Assembly: GCA_910576535.1 (NCBI GenBank)
Contig: CAJTKK010000011.1
Location: 51,612-115,611, forward strand
Source: an uncultured Lachnospiraceae bacterium
Lineage (GTDB): Bacteria; Bacillota; Clostridia; Lachnospirales; Lachnospiraceae
Direction of reading: 5' to 3'
DNA length: 64,000 nucleotides
Positions 9,244 to 17,972 of this stretch are shown one piece after another (position 1 is the first letter of the stretch; each line of letters begins with the position of its first letter). The notes beneath the pieces are model-generated. The model saw nothing but the letters and a program-made list of their open reading frames with translations. It searched no databases and was not told the origin of the DNA. The position numbers and the translations under genes were made by a program.

Positions 9244-10101
9244 TTATTGAAGCAGCCATTCGTCTGCCCATTTATCACAAATTTCATATCCTATCGACTG
9301 ATGGTATTTGACTGACTTGCTATTATCTCTTGCCACCCAGCCATAATAATAAGAAATGCCTTTGTCTATTGCATATAAAAACGAATGATAGGCCATAGCG
9401 CTTCCAATCCCATACCTGACTTTATATTCATCCTTTACCGCCAGCCAGCAGCCTTGTACCGCCCCATTCTTAATGGAATAATTCTGTGCTGCGCATACAT
9501 GTCCTAAATGATTAAATGCACATCTATAATATCCATTTCTGATATCCTCAAGAATTTCCTCTTCTGTTTGATAAAAAAAATAATAATCCTTCAATAACTG
9601 CTCATGATTCCTCAAATCCAAAATCTGACTTATGTCCTTTTCCTTGGCATAACCAATTTTTATCCCTAATCTGTTTAAATAGGACGCTGCCCTATCATAT
9701 TTCAGACGCACCGTCTCTTTATCCTCCATAGGCCTTGCCAAAATTTGAGCCGTCTCATCATCCAAAGAAAATCCTTGCTTTTCTAATTCTCTTTCCAGTT
9801 TCAACAACGCATCTGTTTTTTTTCCTTTTCTATAAATATTTCTAAGCATAATCGGTTTGTCCTGACGCTTCACATCAATTTCCAGTTCTTTTCCCGATAA
9901 TAAATATAAACGGTAATACGTCTCTTCATTGGTAAAGAAAAGAAGCGACTTTGCGTTTGCTTCAAAATAAATGCGGCCCAAGTCAATATAGCGATTGACC
10001 ATATCTGTACTCAGATAATTGTTATTATAACCGCTTAAGTAGATTTGCCTATAGGAGGACAATAACTCTTTATATTCATCTAAATTCCTCAATTTTTCCA
10101 T
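9244..10101 (-). CDS. GNAT-fold acyltransferase (paralog 1)
   Basis: This 285-residue protein has a C-terminal GNAT domain. A VKDEYKVRYGIGSAM segment near residue 225 fits the acyl-donor pyrophosphate loop (R/Q-x-x-G-x-G/A), and YYGWVARDNSKSVKYHQSIGYE near 255-275 is the usual last strand and helix. The first 140 residues are a second alpha/beta domain shared with the other GNAT genes here. Its start overlaps the end of the adenylation gene by 26 bases (AAAGGAG upstream), which suggests translational coupling. I infer transfer of an acyl or aminoacyl group from a carrier protein to a sugar amine. Confidence 0.75.
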   Translation of the reverse strand: MEKLRNLDEYKELLSSYRQIYLSGYNNNYLSTDMVNRYIDLGRIYFEANAKSLLFFTNEETYYRLYLLSGKELEIDVKRQDKPIMLRNIYRKGKKTDALLKLERELEKQGFSLDDETAQILARPMEDKETVRLKYDRAASYLNRLGIKIGYAKEKDISQILDLRNHEQLLKDYYFFYQTEEEILEDIRNGYYRCAFNHLGHVCAAQNYSIKNGAVQGCWLAVKDEYKVRYGIGSAMAYHSFLYAIDKGISYYYGWVARDNSKSVKYHQSIGYEICDKWADEWLLQ

Positions 10102-11608
10102 CCATATATGCTCCTTTTAATTGTTTCCTGTCAATTTTCCCATTTGAATTGTACGGGAATTCCTTTAGCCATACGTTAACATCCGGTATCATATAATCTG
10201 GAATCTTTTTACCAAAAATTTCCCGCAAGATATCATCTTCGTATACTGTCCCTTTATAAAAGAAGACTATTCTTGACTTCTTATCATCATATATACATGC
10301 ACACATTTCAATTCCTGCTATCCCGCCTGCCGTCACTTCGATTTCACCCAGTTCAATACGGTATCCCATATGCTTAATCTGATAATCCTTTCTTGACACA
10401 TACAGCAGTTCCCCATATTCATTATATTTTACCAAATCCCCTGTTCTATAGATTTTCTCAGGATATGATTTGTTCAGCGGGTTCTGGACAAAAACTGCTT
10501 CCGTTTTTTCAAGATTGTTATAATAGCCTAAAGCCAGACTGCTTCCTTTAATACATAATTCACCGACTTCATTTTCATCCACTAATTCATCCTTATCATT
10601 CAATACAATAATTTCCGTGTTTTCACATGGAATGCCTATTGGCAGCGGCTCATCATCTGCAAATTCCCTATTCACAATATAATATGTACAAGCATCTACC
10701 GCTTCACATGGTCCATACAAATTGGCAAATTTTACATTTGGAAGCGCCTTTCTCCATACATTAAGCTGTTTATTTGGCATGACTTCCCCACAAAAAAGCA
10801 CCCTGTCCAAATAATGCGGTATCACTTTATTCAACGCCCTTAAATTCGCTACAACACATAAGGCAGAAGGAACCCAGAAAATAACATTAATTTTCTTTTC
10901 ATTTAAATATTCCATCAATTTTACCGGAAACACAAAAAGTTTCTTAGGTATAATAAAATTAGTACAGCCATTTTTCAATGTGCAGTACAAATCCCCAATT
11001 GACAAATCAAAGTAAAACGGGGATTGATTTCCAAAATTATCTTTGCAAGTAATATGAAATTTTTGAGTCATCCAATCTGTGAAATCTATGATAGACTTAT
11101 GGTTAATCAATACGCCCTTGGGTATCCCGGTGGAACCGCTCGTAAAAAGCACATATGCCGGATCAGTATCCACCATTTTTCTTCTTATTCCTGCCAGCCT
11201 TTCCTTGTCAATTTCCCCGCTTATTATGTCTTTATAATTAAAACAAGGATATCCCAAATTCATTTGTATTATTTTGTTTGCATTTACTTCATCAACTAAG
11301 ATTGCTGCAGGCTTAAGCGTTTCCATAATTATTTCCAAACGCTGTACCGGCATATCTGTATCAATCGGGCAATAAAAATTCCCACTATACAATATTCCCA
11401 TAAAAGCGCCAATATTGTCTGCACTCTTTTCCATAAAAACCAGAACCGGACGACGGGTGACATTCAGGCTCAGCAATGCAGTTCCTGCTGCCTGTGCATT
11501 ATCATACAATTGTTGAAAGGTCAGCTCCTTATTCTCATCAATAAATGCCGTTTTTTCCGGATATTTTCCCACAGATCCTTCCAAATACTCTAAAACATTA
11601 ATTGTCAT
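10076..11608 (-). CDS. Stand-alone amino acid adenylation enzyme (DltA-like), copy 1
   Basis: This 510-residue adenylation domain stands alone, without condensation or carrier domains in the same chain. Visible core motifs are LFTSGSTGIPKGV near residue 150 (A3), FYFDLSIGDLY near 195 (A4, with the Asp that binds the amino group), NLYGPCEAVD near 295 (A5), YRTGD near 395 (A7) and NSNGKIDRKQL near 495 (A10 Lys). The LFCGEVMPN segment and overall size recall DltA, the D-alanine:carrier ligase. An amino acid substrate is therefore likely, and the small carrier proteins next door are the likely acceptors. Which amino acid is loaded is not determined here. Confidence 0.9.
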   Translation of the reverse strand: MTINVLEYLEGSVGKYPEKTAFIDENKELTFQQLYDNAQAAGTALLSLNVTRRPVLVFMEKSADNIGAFMGILYSGNFYCPIDTDMPVQRLEIIMETLKPAAILVDEVNANKIIQMNLGYPCFNYKDIISGEIDKERLAGIRRKMVDTDPAYVLFTSGSTGIPKGVLINHKSIIDFTDWMTQKFHITCKDNFGNQSPFYFDLSIGDLYCTLKNGCTNFIIPKKLFVFPVKLMEYLNEKKINVIFWVPSALCVVANLRALNKVIPHYLDRVLFCGEVMPNKQLNVWRKALPNVKFANLYGPCEAVDACTYYIVNREFADDEPLPIGIPCENTEIIVLNDKDELVDENEVGELCIKGSSLALGYYNNLEKTEAVFVQNPLNKSYPEKIYRTGDLVKYNEYGELLYVSRKDYQIKHMGYRIELGEIEVTAGGIAGIEMCACIYDDKKSRIVFFYKGTVYEDDILREIFGKKIPDYMIPDVNVWLKEFPYNSNGKIDRKQLKGAYMDGKIEEFR

Positions 11609-11685
11609 GCTCCGTCTCCCTGCTTCCTAATAATCCATTTCTTTCTCTCATCCAATAATATATTTCACACAATACTTTATATGTT

Positions 11686-11916
11686 CTATGCTGTGATTAT
11701 ACTTTCCACTAATTTTGCAATCGCATCCACAGTCTGAAAATTCTCCGGCGTAACCAATTCAGGATCTATTTCTATGTTTAATGCGCCTTCCAGTTCCATC
11801 ACTACATTTACTATTTCAAAAGAATCAATTAATCCAGTTTCCAGCAAATCAGCTTCCACATTGTTAACTATTTTGGGATTTACCTGGCATAATACTTCCA
11901 ATACCTTTTCTCTCAT
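11686..11916 (-). CDS. DltC-like carrier protein (carrier 2)
   Basis: This 76-residue protein has the motif LIDSFEIVNVVMELE, whose Ser is the phosphopantetheine site, in a DltC/peptidyl-carrier-like context. The start at 11916 has a purine-rich GGAAGGGAAAGG upstream; the frame continues back to 11940 without a better site. It lies between a GNAT gene and a DltA-like adenylation gene. It is very similar to the carriers at 12820 and 17720, for example in the shared TPENFxTxDxIxKLVES ending, so these three probably arose by duplication and may take the same kind of aminoacyl group. Confidence 0.88.
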   Translation of the reverse strand: MREKVLEVLCQVNPKIVNNVEADLLETGLIDSFEIVNVVMELEGALNIEIDPELVTPENFQTVDAIAKLVESIITA

Positions 11917-11943
11917 TGCCTTTCCCTTCCTTTCTATCATTGT

Positions 11944-12798
11944 TTATTGCGTCCCTAAAATCCATTCATCCGCATATTTATTTATAAATTCATAGCCTAA
12001 GCTTTGATGATATCTTAAAGACGGAACATTGCTGGTCAATATCCATCCCTGCACAAGCCGTATCTTTTTATCGCGCATCCATCTAAATCTTTCATAAGTT
12101 AGGCTAGGCGCTAATCCTCTTCCTTTATAATCTTCCTTGACTGCAATCCCTTCTACTTTTGCAATGCCTCTTTTGATAACGCAAAGGCTTGCTGCACATA
12201 TCTGGCCATCCTTGTTCGTCAAGTATAAATAAGATCCCTTTTCCAATTTCTTTTTTTCTTCATCTGTTCTATAATCCATCTGATAGTCTTTAATAATGCC
12301 AGAATCCAATATCATTGTTTCTATTTCTTGAAACATAGAAAAGTCCGCTTCCTTACATTGATAGCCTTTCTTTTCCAATACCGCCGCATACTTCCCCATT
12401 GGTTCGCATCTTTGATATATCTTACGTGGATCCCCTTGAATACCTATTGTTGTACCTGCTTTCTGAAATCCCAGTTCTTCCAGTCTTTGTCCTATGCACT
12501 GCAGTCTTCCTTCAGTTTCTTCCTTTTTATAAATATTTCTAACCAATATCTTTTTATTCTGCGGACGTATTATAAATTTTTCTTTTTCATTCACATAAAG
12601 ACAAGCCCGATAAAACAGCTCCTCATCCCAAAAGAAAATTACGCCTCCTTCTGTCTTTTCATAACCTAATCTTCCTAACTCAATATAATTTTTAATGTCA
12701 TCTGACATAAAATAAATATTAGAAAAAAGGTTCCTATGTACTGATTTACACTCTTTTATAATGCCAGTATATTCGTCAAATGTCTCCAGTATTTTCAT
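11944..12798 (-). CDS. GNAT-fold acyltransferase (paralog 2)
   Basis: This is a 284-residue member of the local GNAT family. Residues 1-140 are the shared N-terminal domain (SNIYFMSDDIKNYIELGR pattern). Residues 145-284 are the GNAT domain, with VKEDYKGRGLAPSL near 225 as the donor loop and GWILTSNVPSLRYHQSLGYEF near 255. It is clearly paralogous to the genes at 13078 and 13984. Each copy is accompanied by or close to a carrier protein gene, which argues that the acyl donor is carrier-bound rather than acetyl-CoA. This last point is inference. Confidence 0.78.
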   Translation of the reverse strand: MKILETFDEYTGIIKECKSVHRNLFSNIYFMSDDIKNYIELGRLGYEKTEGGVIFFWDEELFYRACLYVNEKEKFIIRPQNKKILVRNIYKKEETEGRLQCIGQRLEELGFQKAGTTIGIQGDPRKIYQRCEPMGKYAAVLEKKGYQCKEADFSMFQEIETMILDSGIIKDYQMDYRTDEEKKKLEKGSYLYLTNKDGQICAASLCVIKRGIAKVEGIAVKEDYKGRGLAPSLTYERFRWMRDKKIRLVQGWILTSNVPSLRYHQSLGYEFINKYADEWILGTQ

Positions 12799-12819
12799 AT
12801 ACTATACCTTACTTTTCCA

Positions 12820-13053
12820 TTATTCTTTTCTTAAAAGCTTTTCCATCAAATTTATAATTGCATTTACTGTTTGGAAATTATCCGGAATAATCTCTTCAGG
12901 ATCTATATCTATGCCAAACATCTCCTCCAGTTCTACTACTAAATTTACAATCTCAAAAGAGTCTATAAATCCTGTTTCTATCAGGTCTTCCTCCATGTGT
13001 TCTATTACCTTTGGATTAATTTTACACAATGCTTCCATGACCTTTTCTTTCAT
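12820..13053 (-). CDS. DltC-like carrier protein (carrier 3)
   Basis: This 77-residue carrier has FIDSFEIVNLVVELEE with the expected phosphopantetheine Ser, and the acidic helix pattern of DltC-like proteins. It is a close paralog of carrier 2 and sits between two GNAT genes with gaps of about 20 bases on each side. No adenylation gene directly adjoins it, so it may be loaded by one of the two DltA-like enzymes of the cluster. Confidence 0.88.
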   Translation of the reverse strand: MKEKVMEALCKINPKVIEHMEEDLIETGFIDSFEIVNLVVELEEMFGIDIDPEEIIPDNFQTVNAIINLMEKLLRKE

Positions 13054-13077
13054 AGCGCTTATTCTCCATTCTTAAAT

Positions 13078-13935
13078 TTAGTTTGCTGTTAAAATCCATT
13101 CATCTGCATATTCATTTAAAAACTCATATCCCAAGCTTTGGTGATATCTTAAAGACGGCTCATTATCCGTCAATATCCATCCCTGGACATTCTTAAACCC
13201 ATTATCATGCAGCCATTTAAACCGATGATAAGCTAAAGCCACTATCAGCCCATGCATCTTATATTCCTCTTTGACTACCCCTGTCACTCCCTTTATTGTG
13301 CTTTTTCCAATCACGCATGTTGCCGCAGCACAAATCCGGCGACTCTCATCTACCATACATAGATAAGAACCTTTCTCTGACATTTCTTTTTTTTCTTCCT
13401 CTGTCCAATAATTCAACTGGTAGTCTTTAATAATACCCGAATCTAAGATCATAGCCTCTATTTGTTGATACATAGAAGGGTCTGCAGCCACACACCGGTA
13501 ACCCTTTTTTTCCAAGGTATCCACATATTTTTTCATTCGCTGGCACTTCCCGAAAAGTGTTGGCACATTCCCCCTGATTTTAACCGATGTACCCGCCTTT
13601 TCAAACCCCAGTTCTTCCAGGCATTGTTCTACGTTCTGTAAACCTTCTCTTTTTTTCCCTTTTTGAAAAACATTCTTAATTAAGATTTTCTTCTTCTGCT
13701 TTCCTATAAAAAACTTCTCTTCATTACTTACATAGAAACAAACTCTATAATATTTTTCTTCATCAAAATAAAATATAACTGCGTTTTCCGCTTTCTCATA
13801 GCTGACTCTGCCCAGCCGGATATATCGTTCCATGTCACTGCGCATAAAATAAACATTTGAAAAATATCTTCTATTTTTTTGCCTGAATTCCCCGACTATA
13901 TCTTTATACTCATCGTACGATTCCAACAGTTGCAT
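13078..13935 (-). CDS. GNAT-fold acyltransferase (paralog 3)
   Basis: This 285-residue protein is a tandem paralog of the genes at 11944 and 13984. It shares the N-terminal domain (FSNVYFMRSDMERYIRLGR) and the C-terminal GNAT part with GWILTDNEPSLRYHQSLGYE. The donor loop region reads VKEEYKMHGLIVAL, so the usual Gly-x-Gly/Ala is partly changed compared with paralog 2 (GRGLAP). This could mean altered donor binding. The ATG at 13935 follows AGAGAGG; a TTG precedes it by three bases. Confidence 0.75.
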   Translation of the reverse strand: MQLLESYDEYKDIVGEFRQKNRRYFSNVYFMRSDMERYIRLGRVSYEKAENAVIFYFDEEKYYRVCFYVSNEEKFFIGKQKKKILIKNVFQKGKKREGLQNVEQCLEELGFEKAGTSVKIRGNVPTLFGKCQRMKKYVDTLEKKGYRCVAADPSMYQQIEAMILDSGIIKDYQLNYWTEEEKKEMSEKGSYLCMVDESRRICAAATCVIGKSTIKGVTGVVKEEYKMHGLIVALAYHRFKWLHDNGFKNVQGWILTDNEPSLRYHQSLGYEFLNEYADEWILTAN

Positions 13936-13983
13936 CAAAATACCTCTCTTTACAACCTGATTTTTCTATTTGAAAATTCTTTT

Positions 13984-14838
13984 TTATGCTTTTAATATCC
14001 ATTCGTCCGTATACTCATCCGTAAATTCATACCCAAAGCTTTCATGATATTTTATGGAAGAATAATTACTCGTTAATATCCATCCCAGCCCTTTACGATA
14101 TCCATTGTCCCGCAGCCATTTCAGTCTATGATAAGTCAAAACAGGCGCTATTCCATGTTTTTTATACTCTTCTTTTATTGCAGTTGCCATTCCTCTTGTC
14201 ACATCGCCCTCAAACAAGCAATAGCCTCCCCCACATATCTGATTATCGTTGTTCAATATACATGCATAACAGCCTTTCCCTGCCATTTCCTTCTTTTCTT
14301 CCTCCGTCAGATAATTTAGCTGGTAATCCTTAATCACACCCGAATCTAGTATGATCGTTTCAATTTCCTCAATCATGGAAGCATCCGCAACTGCAAACCG
14401 ATAGCCTTTCCTATCCAGCGCATCCGCATACCGCTCCATCCGCTCGCATTTTTGAAGAAGCTTTTGTACTTCCCCTTTCACTTTCACGGATGTTCCTTCG
14501 TTCTCAAATCCTAATTCCTTCAACCTCTGCTCCACCTTTTGCAGATTGTCTCTCTTTTTCCCTTTCCGGAAGACATTTTTCACAAGGATTTTCTTATCCT
14601 GCCGCTCTATTGTAAACTTTTCCTTTTCATTTACACACAAGCAAACCCTATAAAATCTTTCTTCGTCAAAATACAGTATAATACCGCTTTCTGATTTTTC
14701 ATAACTGAGCCTCCCCAGCCGGATATAACGCTCCATATCAGCCGGCATAAAATAAATATTGGAAAAAGGCCTTCTGCATTTCTCCCTGAATTCCCTAATC
14801 ATGTCTGCATATTCCTTATATGACTCCAGCAACTGCAT
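13984..14838 (-). CDS. GNAT-fold acyltransferase (paralog 4)
   Basis: This 284-residue protein is the closest relative of paralog 3: both begin MQLLESY and share FSNIYFMPADMERYIRLGR-type sequence and the long GNAT tail with GWILTSNYSSIKYHESFGYEF. The donor loop region is IKEEYKKHGIAPVL. I chose the ATG at 14838, with AGAGG upstream, over 14859. It follows the PLP decarboxylase gene by 27 bases. Three closely related acyltransferases in a row suggest different acceptor positions or different donors; which one is unknown. Confidence 0.75.
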   Translation of the reverse strand: MQLLESYKEYADMIREFREKCRRPFSNIYFMPADMERYIRLGRLSYEKSESGIILYFDEERFYRVCLCVNEKEKFTIERQDKKILVKNVFRKGKKRDNLQKVEQRLKELGFENEGTSVKVKGEVQKLLQKCERMERYADALDRKGYRFAVADASMIEEIETIILDSGVIKDYQLNYLTEEEKKEMAGKGCYACILNNDNQICGGGYCLFEGDVTRGMATAIKEEYKKHGIAPVLTYHRLKWLRDNGYRKGLGWILTSNYSSIKYHESFGYEFTDEYTDEWILKA

Positions 14839-14865
14839 GAAAGATACCTCTCTTCCCAATCCCCT

Positions 14866-16059
14866 TTAACAATTCAGTTGATATGTTTCATAAGAATCCC
14901 TAAGCAATTCCAGCCTGTCCCCCGACAGCAAATAAATCTTAGGCATCCGCCTGCTCAAAAATAAATAAATCCCTTCCGTTACGGAATATGCGCCAATTTT
15001 TTCAAAAACAAGCAAATCCCCTTCCCGGATATCGCATAAAGGAATATTTCTGCCCAAAACATCGGCTACCGTACAAAGAGAACCGCAGACACATATTTTT
15101 TCCGCCTCCTGACTCTCATCAGCCTCCGCTGCCTCTTCATAATGATAAGCTGTACGGTAATGCCTGACAGGCGGGATCCTTGCCCCCATCACTTGCCCAT
15201 AATAGTTGACATGATGGATTCCCCCGTCTACAATGCAATATTTCTGCCCATCATTTTGTTTTACATCCATTACCTTTGTGATATAGCTTCCGCATTCCGC
15301 AGCAAGAAATCTTCCCATCTCCAAGGTCAGCCCTAATTTCATATCCGTTATTTTTTCAAAAGCTTCTCTGCATTCTTCAAGAGCATGATAACCGCTGTCG
15401 CCTTTTCCAAAATAATCAATTCCAAATCCGGGGCCGAATTCCAATTCCTCCAGTTCCAAATGGTAATTCTGCCTTAATTCCTGGCAAAAGCCGCACAATT
15501 CATCCAATTCTTCCCTGATTTTTTTTGTCTTCTTCTGCGTTCCTGAATAAAACTGAATTCCCTTTATTGCAAGCCCGGGAAATTGATCCCTATGTTCTAT
15601 CATATCCAAAATGCTCTGTCTGTCCATCCCAAACTGATTGCCGCTTGTAAGGCGCAGCAGAATCCTTATTTTCTTCTTTTGGATATCCGCACATTGCTGA
15701 AGCAGATCCATCTGCGCTTTTGATTCCGCCGTAAACAGGGTAACTCCCCATTCGATAGCAAGTTCTATATCCGTTTTTTCCTTGTTCACGCCAGACATAA
15801 CAATTTTATCCATATCCACATGTTTCTTTTTGCATATAGACAGTTCCCCTGGCGAACATACCTCGTATTTATCAATATATGGTTCTAATTCTTTGATTAG
15901 AAAAGGATTCGCCTTCATTGCATAACAGAGCTGGATATCTGGATTATTACCTAACCCTGTTCTCACAGATAATATTTTTTGCCTCAGAATATCTGTTTCA
16001 AACACATAAGCCGGGGTATTCCCTTCTTCCGCAATCCGCTTTATCAAGTCCCTTTTCAT
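14866..16059 (-). CDS. Fold-III PLP-dependent decarboxylase (LysA/BtrK-like)
   Basis: This 397-residue enzyme belongs to the alanine racemase-fold decarboxylases (diaminopimelate, ornithine, BtrK type). CYAMKANP near residue 45 carries the PLP Lys; VCSPGELSI, FGPGFGIDYF (phosphate site), an LEMGR segment and the C-terminal VCGSLCTVADVLG with the partner-subunit Cys complete the pattern. The ATG at 16059 has GGAGG five bases upstream; another ATG lies 12 bases earlier. Normal lysine synthesis would not be expected here, between a DltA-like gene and acyltransferases. BtrK, a family member, decarboxylates glutamate while it is bound to a carrier protein, so a similar tailoring role is possible. 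That is inference. Confidence 0.85.
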   Translation of the reverse strand: MKRDLIKRIAEEGNTPAYVFETDILRQKILSVRTGLGNNPDIQLCYAMKANPFLIKELEPYIDKYEVCSPGELSICKKKHVDMDKIVMSGVNKEKTDIELAIEWGVTLFTAESKAQMDLLQQCADIQKKKIRILLRLTSGNQFGMDRQSILDMIEHRDQFPGLAIKGIQFYSGTQKKTKKIREELDELCGFCQELRQNYHLELEELEFGPGFGIDYFGKGDSGYHALEECREAFEKITDMKLGLTLEMGRFLAAECGSYITKVMDVKQNDGQKYCIVDGGIHHVNYYGQVMGARIPPVRHYRTAYHYEEAAEADESQEAEKICVCGSLCTVADVLGRNIPLCDIREGDLLVFEKIGAYSVTEGIYLFLSRRMPKIYLLSGDRLELLRDSYETYQLNC

Positions 16060-16095
16060 CCTGGCCTCCATAATTTAGCTTTGCAAAGTCTTACA

Positions 16096-17607
16096 CTACC
16101 GCCCCTGAAAATACTCTGCCTTTAGCTGCTTCCGGTCTATCTTCCCGTTTGGCGTTAACGGCATCTGCCCTACGGCAATATACCTTTCAGGGATCATATA
16201 CTTAATCACCTTTTTCCGCAGTTCTTTCTTAATTGCCGCTTTTTCCACATCCCCTTGGTAAATGGCTACAATCTGCTGCCTTCCCTCATCGTACAGGCAA
16301 CATACCCTGTCGATTCCCTGGATCATGCCTATGTATGTCTCCAGTTCCCCAAGTTCTATTCTATGCCCCAGATGTTTAATCTGAAAATCTTTTCTCCCTA
16401 CATAAACCAGATTACCGTCTTCACGGTAATAAGCGATATCCCCTGTGCGGTAAATCAATTCATGGTAGCTGGGGTTCAAGGGGTTCTGTACAAATACTTT
16501 CTGTGTCCTCTCCGGATCCCCATAATATCCTAATGCCAGGGTGGAACCCGCAACGCAGACCTCGCCTTCCGCATTGATATCACGGACTTCCTTCTGCATT
16601 TCATCCAAAAGAAATACCCTTTCGTTAGGGAATGCTTTTCCTATCGGAACCGTTTCCTCACATTCCTCCCCCACAATATAATAAGTGCAATTGCAGGTGA
16701 TCTCCGTCGGGCCGTATAAATTCACAAACATTGCCTGCGGCAGCGCCTTCCTCCATTCCTGCAGATGCTTCCATGGCATTACTTCCCCGCTGAACAATAC
16801 TTTGTTCACCGTTTCGGGGATCTTATAGGTAAACCCTCTTAAAGACGTAATCATACATAACGCGGAAACTGCCCATATCAGAGTCGTAATCTTCTCCTGC
16901 ACAAGAATATCCAGTACCTTTTTCGGGAAACTGAAACATTCTTTCGGGATAATATACATTGTGGCGCCAGTCAGCAGCATGGAATAAATATCCTTTACAG
17001 AAACATCAAAGTCAAACGGCGCCTGGTTCCCGATAATGTCCTCAGATGTGATATGAAATATGGAGACAAAATAATGGATAAATTCAATGACAGATTTGTG
17101 TCCTACCACAACGCCTTTGGGAATCCCTGTAGACCCTGATGTAAAGTTAACATATAAGGCATCCGTATCAATAGATTTTTCTCTCACTTGTTTCAGAATG
17201 CCCTCATCCACTGGATGTTCCACCAGATCTTCTGCAAAAAATATCTGACCGTCAAATTTTATCCCCGACAAACCGGCATATGAATTGCGGTCTGTAATCA
17301 GGCACGGCGCATTTAGAATATCCAATATTTTTTCTATTCTTTCCTGCGGCTGCACCGGGTTCATCAGGCTATAACATCCGCCTGCATAAGTAATCCCCCA
17401 AAAAGCCTCCAATGCAGTGACCCCTTTTTCCATATAAACCGGGATTGTTTTCCCGGCAATTGCATATTCAGCCAATGCGCTTCCTATTTTTTTTGCATTC
17501 TGGCACAATCCGGAAAAAGTACATTCCCGGCTGCCATCTTTTACAGCAATTTTATCTGCGTAAGCGGCAGAAGCATTTTCTAAAAACTCTAAAACATTTT
17601 TTTCCAT
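16096..17607 (-). CDS. Stand-alone amino acid adenylation enzyme (DltA-like), copy 2
   Basis: This 503-residue enzyme is a paralog of the one at 10076: both start NVLEFL/NVLEYL and share the same domain order. Motifs seen are NFTSGSTGIPKGV, FDFDVSVKDIY (Asp for the amino group), LFSGEVMPW, NLYGPTEITCNCTYY, YRTGDIA and TPNGKIDRKQL with the A10 Lys. The residues after the conserved Asp differ from copy 1 (DVSVKD against DLSIGD), so the two may prefer different amino acids. I chose the ATG at 17607 by alignment to copy 1; the frame is open to 17679. It is followed by a PLP decarboxylase and preceded by a carrier protein. Confidence 0.9.
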   Translation of the reverse strand: MEKNVLEFLENASAAYADKIAVKDGSRECTFSGLCQNAKKIGSALAEYAIAGKTIPVYMEKGVTALEAFWGITYAGGCYSLMNPVQPQERIEKILDILNAPCLITDRNSYAGLSGIKFDGQIFFAEDLVEHPVDEGILKQVREKSIDTDALYVNFTSGSTGIPKGVVVGHKSVIEFIHYFVSIFHITSEDIIGNQAPFDFDVSVKDIYSMLLTGATMYIIPKECFSFPKKVLDILVQEKITTLIWAVSALCMITSLRGFTYKIPETVNKVLFSGEVMPWKHLQEWRKALPQAMFVNLYGPTEITCNCTYYIVGEECEETVPIGKAFPNERVFLLDEMQKEVRDINAEGEVCVAGSTLALGYYGDPERTQKVFVQNPLNPSYHELIYRTGDIAYYREDGNLVYVGRKDFQIKHLGHRIELGELETYIGMIQGIDRVCCLYDEGRQQIVAIYQGDVEKAAIKKELRKKVIKYMIPERYIAVGQMPLTPNGKIDRKQLKAEYFQGR

Positions 17608-17719
17608 ATCCATTTCCATCCATATCTGCTGCCATATAGCATACATCCCGATACGTATATACCATATCCGTTCAGCCATGCCGCCAGCAGCGGCATAGAC
17701 AATCCATCCCCGCTTCCGG

Positions 17720-17947
17720 TCAGCCCGCCAGGCTTTCTACCAGCTTAATAATCGAATCCGCTGTGCCGAAATTCTCAGGCGTTACCAAATCCACATCAAT
17801 TACAATGTGAAAAGCATCTTCCAGTTCAATTACCAGCTCAACAATGCCAAAAGAATCTAAAATTTCCGCATCAAATAAATTCCGTCCCGTATCTTCCACA
17901 ATTTCCTCGTTAAATGACTCTAATACTTCCATAATCTTTTCTCTCAT
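17720..17947 (-). CDS. DltC-like carrier protein (carrier 4)
   Basis: This 75-residue carrier has EILDSFGIVELVIELEDAF with the expected phosphopantetheine Ser and the TPENFGTADSIIKLVES ending shared with carriers 2 and 3. It lies 25 bases downstream of a GNAT gene and about 110 bases before the second DltA-like gene. The likely cargo is the amino acid activated by that enzyme, possibly decarboxylated afterwards by the PLP enzyme two genes on. Confidence 0.88.
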   Translation of the reverse strand: MREKIMEVLESFNEEIVEDTGRNLFDAEILDSFGIVELVIELEDAFHIVIDVDLVTPENFGTADSIIKLVESLAG

Positions 17948-17972
17948 TTTTTTCTCCTTTAACCATTTATCA

